From CAIWHR01 sp963779805 (lineage in GTDB: Bacteria; Pseudomonadota; Gammaproteobacteria; Burkholderiales; Casimicrobiaceae): a stretch of DNA of 64,000 bases. Positions 27,228-35,327 of this stretch are shown piece after piece. A program made the position numbers and the translations under genes. The notes below the pieces were generated by a model. It worked only from the letters and a program-made list of their open reading frames with translations. It ran no database searches and was not told the origin of the DNA. Position 1 is the stretch's first letter; the number at the start of each line of letters is the position of its first letter. Where the stretch lies: positions 124,001 through 188,000 of the forward strand of contig CAVZZN010000011.1 of NCBI GenBank assembly GCA_963779805.1. The letters are read 5' to 3'.

Positions 27228-27755
27228 ATGCCGAGTCGAGGATCCATCGCTGCAGCGCTCACGGTCGCGGTGACGCTTGCCACCGTGCTCGGGCTGAAGG
27301 CCGCCGGCAAGGCCGACAGCGCGGGCTTCTTCGGTCCCGGGCCCCTCCTCGCGGATCTGAATCTCGTCTTCGAGATCGTCCTGGTCCTCGGGCTGTCGGT
27401 CGGCCTGCTGATCGCGCGTTCCGGCAACATCGAGGCGCATCGGCGCAACCAGACCACGTGGGTGCTCGTAAACCTGGTGTTCGTGATCTTCCTGATGGCG
27501 GGCTCGATCGCGAGCTTCAAGTTCAACGGTCTCGCCGACTTGAAGGACACCGGCAATGTCGTCACGTGGCTGCACGCGATCGCGGGCACCTTCACCGTCA
27601 TCGCCGGCACGTGGCTCGTGCTGCAGATGAACGGGTTGTTGCCGCAGGCATGGCATCTGCGCCGCTGGAAGGCACTCATGCGCGCGACGCTGGCAGGCTA
27701 CTGGATGGTCGCCCTCCTCGGAATCGCGACCTATCGCGCGTGGTACGCCGCCTGA
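27228..27755 (+). CDS. DUF420-like integral membrane protein
   Basis: A 175-residue protein with four to five transmembrane segments (about residues 5-23, 38-60, 70-90, 107-125 and 145-165). Conserved-looking polar residues lie at the membrane edge: EAHRRNQTTW and a His in TWLHAIAG. This pattern resembles the DUF420 family tied to cytochrome oxidase assembly in some bacteria, but no oxidase genes are near. ATG 27228 puts the first membrane helix immediately after the start. Function is a family-level guess. Confidence 0.7.
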   Translation: MPSRGSIAAALTVAVTLATVLGLKAAGKADSAGFFGPGPLLADLNLVFEIVLVLGLSVGLLIARSGNIEAHRRNQTTWVLVNLVFVIFLMAGSIASFKFNGLADLKDTGNVVTWLHAIAGTFTVIAGTWLVLQMNGLLPQAWHLRRWKALMRATLAGYWMVALLGIATYRAWYAA

Positions 27756-27872
27756 ACGACTTGCGCCGCAGACGCCGTCGGTCGTTCACCCGCGCAATAG
27801 CGGCCCCGCCCGCGCGTTGAGCCGCGCCGGGGCGCAGCGTGCATCCTCACGCAGCTGCCGATCCCGTCGTCG

Positions 27873-28136
27873 TCACGTTCGCGCGGATCGCCGCCACGGC
27901 CCATCCGGCGAAGGCGACAAGTGCTGCCATGCCGTCAAGCTGGTCGGCAGGTCGGCTACCCCGACCAACTCGGCGACGGCAGGCGTCAGCCCGGCGCCGC
28001 GCACGAGACAGCTCAGAGCCTGCTCCGCGGACGCATACCCCTCACCGATGGGTACCGTGTTGAACTCGACGCGCCAGGTGCAGCCCTCGCGCAGGAGCGT
28101 GAACTGGCCTAATCGTGACTGATAGCTGTACTGCAC
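27873..28136 (-). CDS. Small conserved-looking protein with GTG start
   Basis: An 87-residue protein beginning VQYSYQSRLGQFTLLREG. GTG 28134-28136 has a strong ribosome-binding site (GGAGG, 5 bp away), and a promoter lies at 28175-28203. No known motif is recognised; the sequence has mixed beta/alpha character and no membrane segment or signal peptide. It is divergent from the small gene at 28263. The good translation and promoter signals are the main reason for calling it. Confidence 0.6.
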   Translation of the reverse strand: MQYSYQSRLGQFTLLREGCTWRVEFNTVPIGEGYASAEQALSCLVRGAGLTPAVAELVGVADLPTSLTAWQHLSPSPDGPWRRSART

Positions 28137-28166
28137 GGTGCCTCCGGGGGGTGGGGGCGGGGGGTG

Positions 28167-28206
28167 TGTAGGACATTATGAACCAAAAATATGACGTTGT
28201 CCTACA
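28167..28206 (-). promoter_or_regulatory. Promoter overlapped by a perfect 9-bp inverted repeat
   Basis: The arms tgtaggaca (28167-28175) and tgtcctaca (28198-28206) form a perfect inverted repeat around a 22-bp AT-rich spacer, unusual in this GC-rich region. On the minus strand AGGACA (28198-28203) and CATAAT (28175-28180), 17 bp apart, make a fair sigma-70 promoter for the gene starting at 28136. The repeat covers the -35 and touches the -10, so a repressor binding there could control one or both divergent small genes. Confidence 0.6.
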
Positions 28207-28262
28207 GACCCGGCCCGTGCCCCGCTCGCAAAGTTGGGCAGTCGCCCAGGGACCCTCCAGCA

Positions 28263-28472
28263 ATGATCACGTTGATGCGCGACGGTTTTCGTGTGGAAGC
28301 GGCGGCCGTTCCGGAACCGGACGGAGCCTGCTGCGTAACCGCCGAGGTGTTCGCCGGCAAAAGGATGGTTCGGGGCTACTACCGTCGGTTGCACGTGCCG
28401 CCGGAGGGCTACCGCGACGCCGAACGCGAAATCGCGGAGGACGTGGCCCGGATGTCCAGCGAATCCGAGTAG
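28263..28472 (+). CDS. Small hypothetical protein
   Basis: A 69-residue protein from ATG 28263 (MITLMRDGFRVEAAAV), with GYYRRLHVPPEGYRDAER in the middle and an acidic end. No domain is recognised. It has no signal peptide or membrane helix. It is divergent from the gene ending at 27873 with the promoter/inverted-repeat region between them. Codon use and length are compatible with a real gene but do not prove it. Confidence 0.5.
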   Translation: MITLMRDGFRVEAAAVPEPDGACCVTAEVFAGKRMVRGYYRRLHVPPEGYRDAEREIAEDVARMSSESE

Positions 28473-28672
28473 AAGCATCCCGACTTGCAGCGTGCCCTTG
28501 CGGCGCGCCGCGATTTGTCCGCCGGATTCGACTCCCGTCTCCACCGACGAGCTCGGCTACGTGGCCGGGTCGAAGGACGCGCTCGAGAAGCGCGCTGCGC
28601 GCTGCAACCCGCACGGCTCCCGGATGTCTCCATCGATTGCGTCGATGCGACGACACCCTCCAGGAGACCGCG

Positions 28673-29131
28673 GTGGTATCAGTGGGCTTGTCCTGTCTTC
28701 TCCTGCTTCTGCTCACGACGATCGTCCACTACGAAGCGTTGCGCCTGCTCACCGCGGGCCTCCCAAGAATCGTCCTGCCGGGTCGAACGAAGCTCATCGT
28801 CGTGATCCTCGGGGCGTTTCTTGCGCACGCAGTGGAAATGCTCCTCTACGCCGGTGCCTACTGGGTGCTGGCCCATGCCGTCGGCGCGGGCGAGCTGGGA
28901 CGCTCGGGAGGCACGTCGTTCTCGGCATGCCTTTACTTCTCCGCCGAGACGTATACGTCGTTGGGCTACGGGGACGTCGTACCCACGGGAAGCCTGCGCC
29001 TGCTTGCGGGAATGGAGGCGCTCAACGGGTTGCTGCTGATCGGCTGGTCGGCCTCGTACACCTATGTCTGGATGCAGCGCTTCTGGCCTGCCGTCGGTGC
29101 TGCCGATGCGCACGAGCGGGACGCGACCTGA
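28673..29131 (+). CDS. Ion channel (two-pore-helix potassium-channel-type) protein
   Basis: A 152-residue membrane protein with three hydrophobic segments (about residues 3-18, 40-70 and 108-132). Between the last two lies a pore loop with TSLGYGD at residues 95-101, a selectivity-filter-like sequence of the Ion_trans_2 family (T-x-G-Y-G-D). The first helix is an addition to the minimal two-helix channel. GTG 28673 is chosen because AGGAGA lies about 7 bp upstream. Ion selectivity is not certain: the filter has TSLGYG rather than TVGYG. Confidence 0.8.
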   Translation: MVSVGLSCLLLLLLTTIVHYEALRLLTAGLPRIVLPGRTKLIVVILGAFLAHAVEMLLYAGAYWVLAHAVGAGELGRSGGTSFSACLYFSAETYTSLGYGDVVPTGSLRLLAGMEALNGLLLIGWSASYTYVWMQRFWPAVGAADAHERDAT

Positions 29132-29204
29132 CGCTATCGCGAACGCGGAAGAGATGCTCGCCGCGCTTTGCGCTGAGGCCTCCGGCGCAGGTCGACGCGC
29201 GCCC

Positions 29205-30071
29205 TCAGGCCATACGCATGAGCCGCAGCGCGTTCTCCCCCAGCACCTTGTTCTGCACACCCGGCGCCCACGGCCAGCGGCGATAGGCGGCGACCATTTC
29301 CGGCAACGGTTTCGCAGGGTAGGCGGAGCCGAACAGCGTGCGATCCGCGAAGTAGTTGTTCGCGGCCTTCACATACTCGTCCGCGCCGGGGATCTGCTCG
29401 ATGAGGTATTGGTCGGGCGACACCCAGACACGAGGACACGTAAAGGCGACACCGATCATTTCCATCACCCACGGCCACGCAGCGTGGGCGACGTGAATGT
29501 CCAAGTGAGGGAACTCGAGCGCAACCCGATACACTTGCGACGGCGCGCCCGCCTCGTACGGCGCGTGTGCACTGACCTGCAGTATCGCACTCAGGCTGAT
29601 GCTCACGGGAACTCGCAACCGTTGGCACTCCTCGTAGATCGGGAACAGCCGGGCGTCGTCCGCGCCGGCAAGCGACGGATCGCGCGACACGGTAGGCTCG
29701 ATCGATACGCCTTTGAACCCCGGTAGGGCTAGACATCGCCTGATCTCGGCCAGGCAGCGATCCATCGGCCATGCGAGGTCGACGCCGGCCCAGGCCACGA
29801 ACCGGTCCGGATGTTCGGCTACACAGGCGGCGAGCTCGTCATTCGGTATGCAGCCGAGCGGCTCGGCGGAATACCGGCCCATGATCACACCCCATTGAAT
29901 GCCGGCTCCGTCCATCTCCGAGATCAGCATCGGCATCGATCGCGCCTCGGCCGAGGGTGGGCGCGAAAACCACTGCCGCGTAGGCCGGTAGGAGCCCACT
30001 GCGGCCTTTTCGAAAATCGTCGAGCTCACGAATGACGGCAGCGGAGGCCGCAGTCGCATGTCCACGATCAT
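29205..30071 (-). CDS. Amidohydrolase-fold protein lacking canonical metal and catalytic residues (paralog 1)
   Basis: A 288-residue TIM-barrel protein of the Amidohydro_2 kind. The usual N-terminal HxH is replaced by MRLRPP (residues 5-10), and the Asp of the final GxDxP motif is Ala250 in FGSAYPAKP. His193 and His196 (DIHVAHAAWPWV) remain. The protein may bind a different ligand set or be non-hydrolytic, for example decarboxylase-like or a binding protein. It is very similar to paralog 2 at 31247 and more distantly to paralog 3 at 33370. It is the last gene of the Bug-AH-Bug-AH operon. Confidence 0.88.
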   Translation of the reverse strand: MIVDMRLRPPLPSFVSSTIFEKAAVGSYRPTRQWFSRPPSAEARSMPMLISEMDGAGIQWGVIMGRYSAEPLGCIPNDELAACVAEHPDRFVAWAGVDLAWPMDRCLAEIRRCLALPGFKGVSIEPTVSRDPSLAGADDARLFPIYEECQRLRVPVSISLSAILQVSAHAPYEAGAPSQVYRVALEFPHLDIHVAHAAWPWVMEMIGVAFTCPRVWVSPDQYLIEQIPGADEYVKAANNYFADRTLFGSAYPAKPLPEMVAAYRRWPWAPGVQNKVLGENALRLMRMA

Positions 30072-30203
30072 CCCGATCTCCTGGTCACCGGGCCCGGTCT
30101 CGTCGATCGCAACCGCACCACGATCGGACCGCGCGTGCGGCGAGACTGCGCGTTGCAGATGTCTGTCGGCGAGGCACGCTAGCCAGCCTGCTCGGCAACC
30201 CGG

Positions 30204-31181
30204 TCATTCCGGCTGTACGCCGGAGTCCTTGAGTATCTTGGCCCACTTGGCGGTGTCGGCCTTGAGATATGCGCCGAGTTGCTCGGGCGTGCTGCTCTGG
30301 GCATCAGCGCCCATCGACGCGAGCTTTTCCTTCACTTCCGGCATGTCGACGACTTTGACGATCGCGTCATTGAGCGCCTTGATCACCTCCGGCGGTGTGT
30401 TTGCCGGCGCGAAAATGCCGTCCCAGATGCTGAACGCGAACCCCGGCACCCCCGCTTCGGCCATGGTCGGCAAATCGGGAGCCACAGGCGATCGGCTCGC
30501 TCCCGTGACGGCGAGGCCGCGCAGCTTGCCTGCCTTCACGTGCGGCAATGCCGTCAGGATGGGCGCAAAGAACATCGAGACCTGCCCGCCGAGCACATCG
30601 GTGAGCGCCGGACCTCCGCCCTTGTATGGCACGTGCAGGATGTCCACACCTGCGGCGGACTTGAACATCTCGCCTGCGAGGTAATTGCCGCTACCGACAC
30701 CACCGCCCGAAGCATACGTAAGCTGCCCGGGCTTGGACTTCGCAAGCGCGACCAGTTCCTTCACGGACTTCGCCGGGACGCTCGGATTCACCACGAGGAT
30801 GTAGGGGCGCGTATCGAGCAGCGCGACCGGTGCGAAATCACGGACGGCGTCGTAAGGCACGTTCTTGTAGAGGAGCGGATTGATGCTGTGGGTGCTGGTG
30901 GACCCCATCACGAGCGTGGCCCCGTCCGGCGTGGCCCTGGCGGCCAACTCGACACCGATGAATCCGTTGGCGCCGCCACGATTGTCGACGATCACCGGTT
31001 GCCCGGCGATGTCGCCGAGCTTCTGCCCGATGAGGCGGGCGATCACGTCCACGGGACCGCCCGCCGGATACGGCACGATGAGACGGATCGTCTTCCCGTG
31101 GATCAGCGCCTGGGCCTGAGCGGGGCTCGCCAGCGCAAGCCAGGGGATCAACAGGCCGAGCAACAGTCTTCCTGCGGTCAT
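30204..31181 (-). CDS. Bug/TctC-family extracytoplasmic solute-binding receptor
   Basis: A 325-residue exported receptor. The signal peptide ends near residue 23 (LASPAQA). Motifs include LIVPYPAGGPVDVIARLIG, VIVDNRGGANGFIGVELAA and HVPYKGGGPALTDVLGGQV. It follows the amidohydrolase paralog 2 gene by 65 bp and precedes paralog 1 by 132 bp on the same strand. No tctAB genes are near. It and the receptor at 32098 appear to belong to a duplicated receptor-plus-amidohydrolase module. Confidence 0.93.
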   Translation of the reverse strand: MTAGRLLLGLLIPWLALASPAQAQALIHGKTIRLIVPYPAGGPVDVIARLIGQKLGDIAGQPVIVDNRGGANGFIGVELAARATPDGATLVMGSTSTHSINPLLYKNVPYDAVRDFAPVALLDTRPYILVVNPSVPAKSVKELVALAKSKPGQLTYASGGGVGSGNYLAGEMFKSAAGVDILHVPYKGGGPALTDVLGGQVSMFFAPILTALPHVKAGKLRGLAVTGASRSPVAPDLPTMAEAGVPGFAFSIWDGIFAPANTPPEVIKALNDAIVKVVDMPEVKEKLASMGADAQSSTPEQLGAYLKADTAKWAKILKDSGVQPE

Positions 31182-31246
31182 CGGATTGCCTCCTTGCGAT
31201 TGGCGGCGCGCGTCGCATGGGCAGCGAGCGCGCCCTGGTTGCCCGG

Positions 31247-32101
31247 TCAATGCATGTGCATCAGCCGCAGCGCGTTCTCGCCCAATATCTTCCGTTCCAC
31301 GGCGGCGGGCCATTGCCATGACCGGTACGCCGCCACCATCTGCGGCAGCGGCTTGAACGGGTATGCGGTTCCGAACAGCGTGCGATCCGGGAAGTAGGTC
31401 AGCGCAGCCTTTGCGTAGAGCTGTGCGCCCGGCAGGGGGGGCACGAGGTATTGATCCGGCGACAGCCACACATTGGGGCACGTGAATGCCACGCCGATCA
31501 TGTCCATCACCCAGGGCCACGCGCCGTGCGCCACGTGCAGCGCGAGCCTGGGGAAGGCACGGGCCACGTCGTAGATCTGGCGAGGCATGCCGTGATCGAA
31601 GGGGCACCGTTCGCTGACCTGCAGGATCGCGCTCAGGGTGATGCTGACGGGTGCACCGATGCGCTCGCATTCTTCGTACAGCGCAAAGAGCCGCCGATCC
31701 GCCGCGCTGGTGAAACCGGGGGCGATAGTCGGCTCGATCGAGATGCCCTTGAAGCCGGGCCACGCCATGCAACGCCGGGTCTCCGCCAGCATGGCGTCCA
31801 TCGGCTGGGTGACATCGATGCCGGCCCACGCGACGAAACGATCGGGATAGCGGGCCAGCCATTCGGCCACCTCGCGGTTCGGGACCGATCCGAGCTTGCC
31901 GGGCGACTGCCGTCCCATCACGACCCCGAGCTCGACCCCTGCTTCGTCCATTTCACGGATCAGGAGCTCCGGCGATCGCTGGTCCGCCGACGGCGGGCGG
32001 GGGAAATCCGCGTGCCACGTCGCACTCCTAGCGCCCGACCTGAACAACGCGGTGTCGAGCCAGCCGGCCAGCGGCGGCCGCAGGCGCATGTCGACGATCA
32101 T
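31247..32101 (-). CDS. Amidohydrolase-fold protein lacking canonical metal and catalytic residues (paralog 2)
   Basis: A 284-residue paralog of the protein at 29205, matching it over nearly the whole length (MIVDMRLRPP, FVAWAGIDV, PVSITLSAILQVSE, HVAHGAWPWVMDMIGVAFTCP). HxH is again RLR (residues 6-8), and the last-motif Asp is Ala246 in FGTAYPFKP. Its ATG overlaps the stop of the upstream Bug gene (ATGA, 32098-32101), so receptor and enzyme-like protein are translationally coupled. This argues that the two act on the same compound. Confidence 0.9.
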   Translation of the reverse strand: MIVDMRLRPPLAGWLDTALFRSGARSATWHADFPRPPSADQRSPELLIREMDEAGVELGVVMGRQSPGKLGSVPNREVAEWLARYPDRFVAWAGIDVTQPMDAMLAETRRCMAWPGFKGISIEPTIAPGFTSAADRRLFALYEECERIGAPVSITLSAILQVSERCPFDHGMPRQIYDVARAFPRLALHVAHGAWPWVMDMIGVAFTCPNVWLSPDQYLVPPLPGAQLYAKAALTYFPDRTLFGTAYPFKPLPQMVAAYRSWQWPAAVERKILGENALRLMHMH

Positions 32102-33138
32102 CGGTGTGCCGCGCGCTCCGAGGCGCGCGTGGTCACCGTCGCCTTCGCCCACTTGGTCAGTTCGGTCTTGATGAACGCAGCAAAGTGATCGGGAGTGTCG
32201 GCAATCACGGACGTCCCCATGCTCGCAAGCCGCTGCTGGACGTCGGGTTCCTTGAACACTTCCGCAATCGCGAGGTTGAGCTTCTCGACGATCGGCTTCG
32301 GCATGCCGGCGGGACCGAGCAAGCCATACCAGAGCGTGGATTCATAGCCGGGGAGCCCCGCCTCCGCGAGGGTGGGAATCTCCGGCGCTGCCGGATACCG
32401 CGATGCCCCCGACACGGCGATTGCGCGCAGCGTGCCGTTCTTGACATGCGGGAGCACCACCAGCGGATCGCCGAACAACAGCTGGATCTGGCCGGACAGG
32501 AGGTCCGTCAACGCCGGCGCGATGCCCTTGTAAGGCACGTGCACCATCTCGACACCTGCCATGCTTTTCAGCAGCTCGCCGGAAAGATGGGTCGGACTTC
32601 CCGTGCCGCCGGAGCCGAAACTGAGGCTGCCAGGCTTTGCCTTCGCGAGGGCGATCAGCTCCCGCAGGTCGTGCACCGGGAGCGATGGATTGACGACCAG
32701 CAGGAACGAGCCCGAAACGAGATTGATGATGGGGGTGAAGTCCTTGATCGAATCGAACGGGAGGCTTGCCATCATTCCGGGATTGATGGCCATGGCGGTG
32801 GTCGCAAGCACCAGGGTATAGCCATCGGGCGCGGAGCGAGCGACGAGATCCATGCCGATGACCGTGTTCGCGCCAGGACGATTGTCGACCACGACGGCCT
32901 GGCCCCATCTGGCGGTGAGCTTCTGCGCGATGAGACGGGCAAGCACGTCGGCCGGCCCGCCGGCGGTGTAGGGGACGACGAGGCGAATGGGACGCGCCGG
33001 ATAGGCTTGCGCGGGCTCGCCCGCGGTTTGCGCCCCGGCTCCCCACGCGCACAGTGCGCTTGCAGCGAGCAATGCACAGCAGGCGCGCCTGCATGTGACG
33101 CCGAGCCACCTCGCGGCGGACCTGCCGATTGTCCACAT
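32098..33138 (-). CDS. Bug/TctC-family extracytoplasmic solute-binding receptor
   Basis: A 346-residue receptor with a longer N-terminus containing a Cys-Cys pair before the export signal (signal peptide to about residue 36, ALCAWGAGAQ). Family motifs are LVVPYTAGGPADVLARLIA, VVVDNRPGANTVIGMDLVA and HVPYKGIAPALTDLLSGQI. It is the first gene of the Bug-AH-Bug-AH operon and overlaps the next gene by 4 bp. The 231-bp region to its right is shared with the divergent gene at 33370 and should hold both promoters. Confidence 0.92.
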   Translation of the reverse strand: MWTIGRSAARWLGVTCRRACCALLAASALCAWGAGAQTAGEPAQAYPARPIRLVVPYTAGGPADVLARLIAQKLTARWGQAVVVDNRPGANTVIGMDLVARSAPDGYTLVLATTAMAINPGMMASLPFDSIKDFTPIINLVSGSFLLVVNPSLPVHDLRELIALAKAKPGSLSFGSGGTGSPTHLSGELLKSMAGVEMVHVPYKGIAPALTDLLSGQIQLLFGDPLVVLPHVKNGTLRAIAVSGASRYPAAPEIPTLAEAGLPGYESTLWYGLLGPAGMPKPIVEKLNLAIAEVFKEPDVQQRLASMGTSVIADTPDHFAAFIKTELTKWAKATVTTRASERAAHR

Positions 33139-33369
33139 CGTCAGCGACCTCGTGTTTCCCGCGCCCGCCGCGAGCGATTTGCCTCCGTACGGCAGGTCGT
33201 GAGCGGATTGGGGGCCAGCCACGCACGGGCACCGGCCCGACTCACTATAGCGCACGTGGAAGTACGGTGCGCGTTGCCGTTTTGGTCTATCAGCTTTGCT
33301 CAGACAGGCAATGCTGCAAGGCATTCCAAGCTGTCAGAATCGACGCATTCGACGCGGGGGCGGAACCCT

Positions 33370-34224
33370 ATGGACGGACCAAGGATCATCGACATGCGGG
33401 TGCGCCCGCCCGCGGCCGGCTTCGAGACGCTGGCGCTCTACTGGGACAAGAGCCGGATCGAGCGCATGACTCGCGATCTCGGCTTCGAGCCGCCGCCTTC
33501 CTACCGCAACAATTCTCTCGCCGAGTGCATACGCGAGATGGACGAGGCGGGAATACGCATCGGCGTCGTAACGGGACGGCAGGCCGGCGGGCGGATGGGC
33601 CGGGTCGACAACGCCGCGATCGCCCGCCTGACAGGTGATTACCCCGGTCGATTCGTGGCGTATGCCGGCATCGATGTCTCGGACATCGTTGCGGCGCGCA
33701 ACGAAATGCGCCGCGTTCTGGACGGCAAGGCATTCAAAGGGGTGGTCGTCGAGTCCGGTTGCGCGGATGTGCCGGTGTATGCGGATGATCCCTCGCTCGC
33801 TGCAGTGTTCGGCGACTGCGAGGACGCCGGTGTGCCGGTGCTGCTCATGGCCGGCGGCAATGCAGGTCCCGACCTGACCTACAGCCATCCCGTGCAGATC
33901 GACCGGCTGGCCGCGCGGCATCCCAAGCTCCAGATCGTCTCGGCGCATGGCTCCTGGCCGTGGGTCAACGAAGTGCTTGGGGTGGCGTACCGACGGACGA
34001 ACGTATGGCTGTCCCCGGACATGTACATGTTCCTTCCGGGCTGGCAGATGTACATCGAGGCGGCGAACGGATACTTGCGCGAGCGCTTCCTGTTCGGCAC
34101 CGCGTATCCCGCGCTCCCATTCAAGGAAACGGTCGAGCGGTTTCTGAGCATGCCGCTTGCCCCGGCCGTCGTCGACGCCGTGCTCTACCGCAATGCCGAA
34201 CGCTTGCTGGGAATGGCAGGCTGA
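33370..34224 (+). CDS. Amidohydrolase-fold protein lacking canonical metal and catalytic residues (paralog 3)
   Basis: A 284-residue protein from ATG 33370. It is a more distant relative of the two minus-strand paralogs. HxH is replaced by RVR (DMRVRPP, residues 8-14), and FGTAYPALP has Ala245 where Asp is expected; SAHGSWPWVNEVLG is kept. It is divergent from the Bug operon, and its last 40 bp overlap the end of the LysR gene on the other strand. Three proteins sharing the same substitutions suggest a subfamily with its own chemistry rather than chance decay. Confidence 0.87.
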   Translation: MDGPRIIDMRVRPPAAGFETLALYWDKSRIERMTRDLGFEPPPSYRNNSLAECIREMDEAGIRIGVVTGRQAGGRMGRVDNAAIARLTGDYPGRFVAYAGIDVSDIVAARNEMRRVLDGKAFKGVVVESGCADVPVYADDPSLAAVFGDCEDAGVPVLLMAGGNAGPDLTYSHPVQIDRLAARHPKLQIVSAHGSWPWVNEVLGVAYRRTNVWLSPDMYMFLPGWQMYIEAANGYLRERFLFGTAYPALPFKETVERFLSMPLAPAVVDAVLYRNAERLLGMAG

Positions 34225-35204
34225 TCGGCGTTGCTGCGCTTCCCTGCAGACCCGGCCGCGAGCAACGTTTCCGATGACACGCGTCGCGCTTCCTGGCGGA
34301 CGATCTGCATCAGGCGTCGCACCGTCGTCGTGAGCGGGCGATGCGCGGCGAGAGTCATCAGCAACGTTCGGGTCACGCGGGGCTTCGCAATCCAGCTCGC
34401 CGATACCTGACGGGCACGAAACGCATCGATGATGGAGTTCAAAGGCAGGACCGTGTAGCCAAGGCCCTGGGCGACGAGGCCGGTGATGGATGCCGCGGAG
34501 TCGATCTCGATGGGTACGCTGAGAGCGAAGCCTTTGCGCGCCGCAAGCGCGTCCAGCGTCAGGCGCAATCCGTGCTGACGGCCCGGCAGGATCAACGGAA
34601 CTTCGCCCAGGCGCGTCGCCGGGACCGGCCGCTGCAGGCGCAATCCGGCGTCCGGCGGGCCGACGAGCAACAAGTCCTGGGCGAGGACCGGCTCGGAGTT
34701 GCCGCGGTTGAGATTCGGCTGATCGTAATGCAGCGCGAGATCGATGCGGCCGGCGAGCAGCCACTCGAGAATGTGTCCCGACAGGCCTTCCATCACGTGC
34801 ACGCGCACCTCGGGCAGCTCACGCAGGACGCGCGAGGCAATCGGGACCGTCAGAAGCCTGCCGACTGCCGGCTGAACACCCACTGCGACGTTGCCGCTGA
34901 TGCCTTGCTGCACCTCCGTGATGTCGCTGCGCGCGGCCGCAACCTCGGCCAGGATGTTCCTGGCGTGCGCCTGGAGCCGTTTGCCGGCTTCGGTCAACTG
35001 CACGCCGCGGCCGTCCCGATAGAACACGCGTACTCCCGCACCAAGCTCGAGTCCGCGAATGTATCGGGACAGCACCGATTGGGATATGGCCAACACGGCG
35101 GCGGCTCGGGAGAAGCTGCCCGCCTCGGCGACTTGCAGGAACAGCGCGAGTCGCCGGAAATCGACCCAGTCGGTGTCACCGCGTCTGCGGGGCATGCTTT
35201 GCAT
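34185..35204 (-). CDS. LysR-family transcriptional regulator
   Basis: A 339-residue regulator. The winged helix lies at about residues 14-75 (DFRRLALFLQVAEAGSFSRAAAVL, ISQSVLSRYIRGLELGAGVRVF); residues about 100-305 form the periplasmic-binding-like effector domain. ATG 35204 or 35195 (MPRRRG) are both possible. It is divergent from the MaoC-hydrolase-ligase-thiolase operon, so it probably controls that operon in response to an acid or CoA intermediate. The C-terminal 20-30 residues overlap the opposite-strand gene. Confidence 0.93.
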   Translation of the reverse strand: MQSMPRRRGDTDWVDFRRLALFLQVAEAGSFSRAAAVLAISQSVLSRYIRGLELGAGVRVFYRDGRGVQLTEAGKRLQAHARNILAEVAAARSDITEVQQGISGNVAVGVQPAVGRLLTVPIASRVLRELPEVRVHVMEGLSGHILEWLLAGRIDLALHYDQPNLNRGNSEPVLAQDLLLVGPPDAGLRLQRPVPATRLGEVPLILPGRQHGLRLTLDALAARKGFALSVPIEIDSAASITGLVAQGLGYTVLPLNSIIDAFRARQVSASWIAKPRVTRTLLMTLAAHRPLTTTVRRLMQIVRQEARRVSSETLLAAGSAGKRSNADQPAIPSKRSALR

Positions 35205-35211
35205 CGCAAGT

Positions 35212-35235
35212 TTGCATACCGCGTTAGCATAGCAA
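35212..35235. promoter_or_regulatory. Possible LysR binding site in the divergent spacer
   Basis: An imperfect dyad TTGC-N16-GCAA lies just upstream of the LysR start and about 95 bp before the divergent MaoC gene. LysR-type regulators commonly bind at such positions. Symmetry and location are the only support. Confidence 0.3.
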
Positions 35236-35327
35236 GCGCGCCGACGTCAGACGACTCGATGCCGCCGCGCTTCCGGCCGAAGTTGCAGCACGCCCCTCAC
35301 GGTCGGCATTGAACGAAGCAGACGATC

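Noticed and set aside
28492..28672. Open frame between the small gene at 28263 and the ion channel gene
   Set aside because: No recognisable motif, no good start signal, and low-complexity Arg/Ser-rich sequence.
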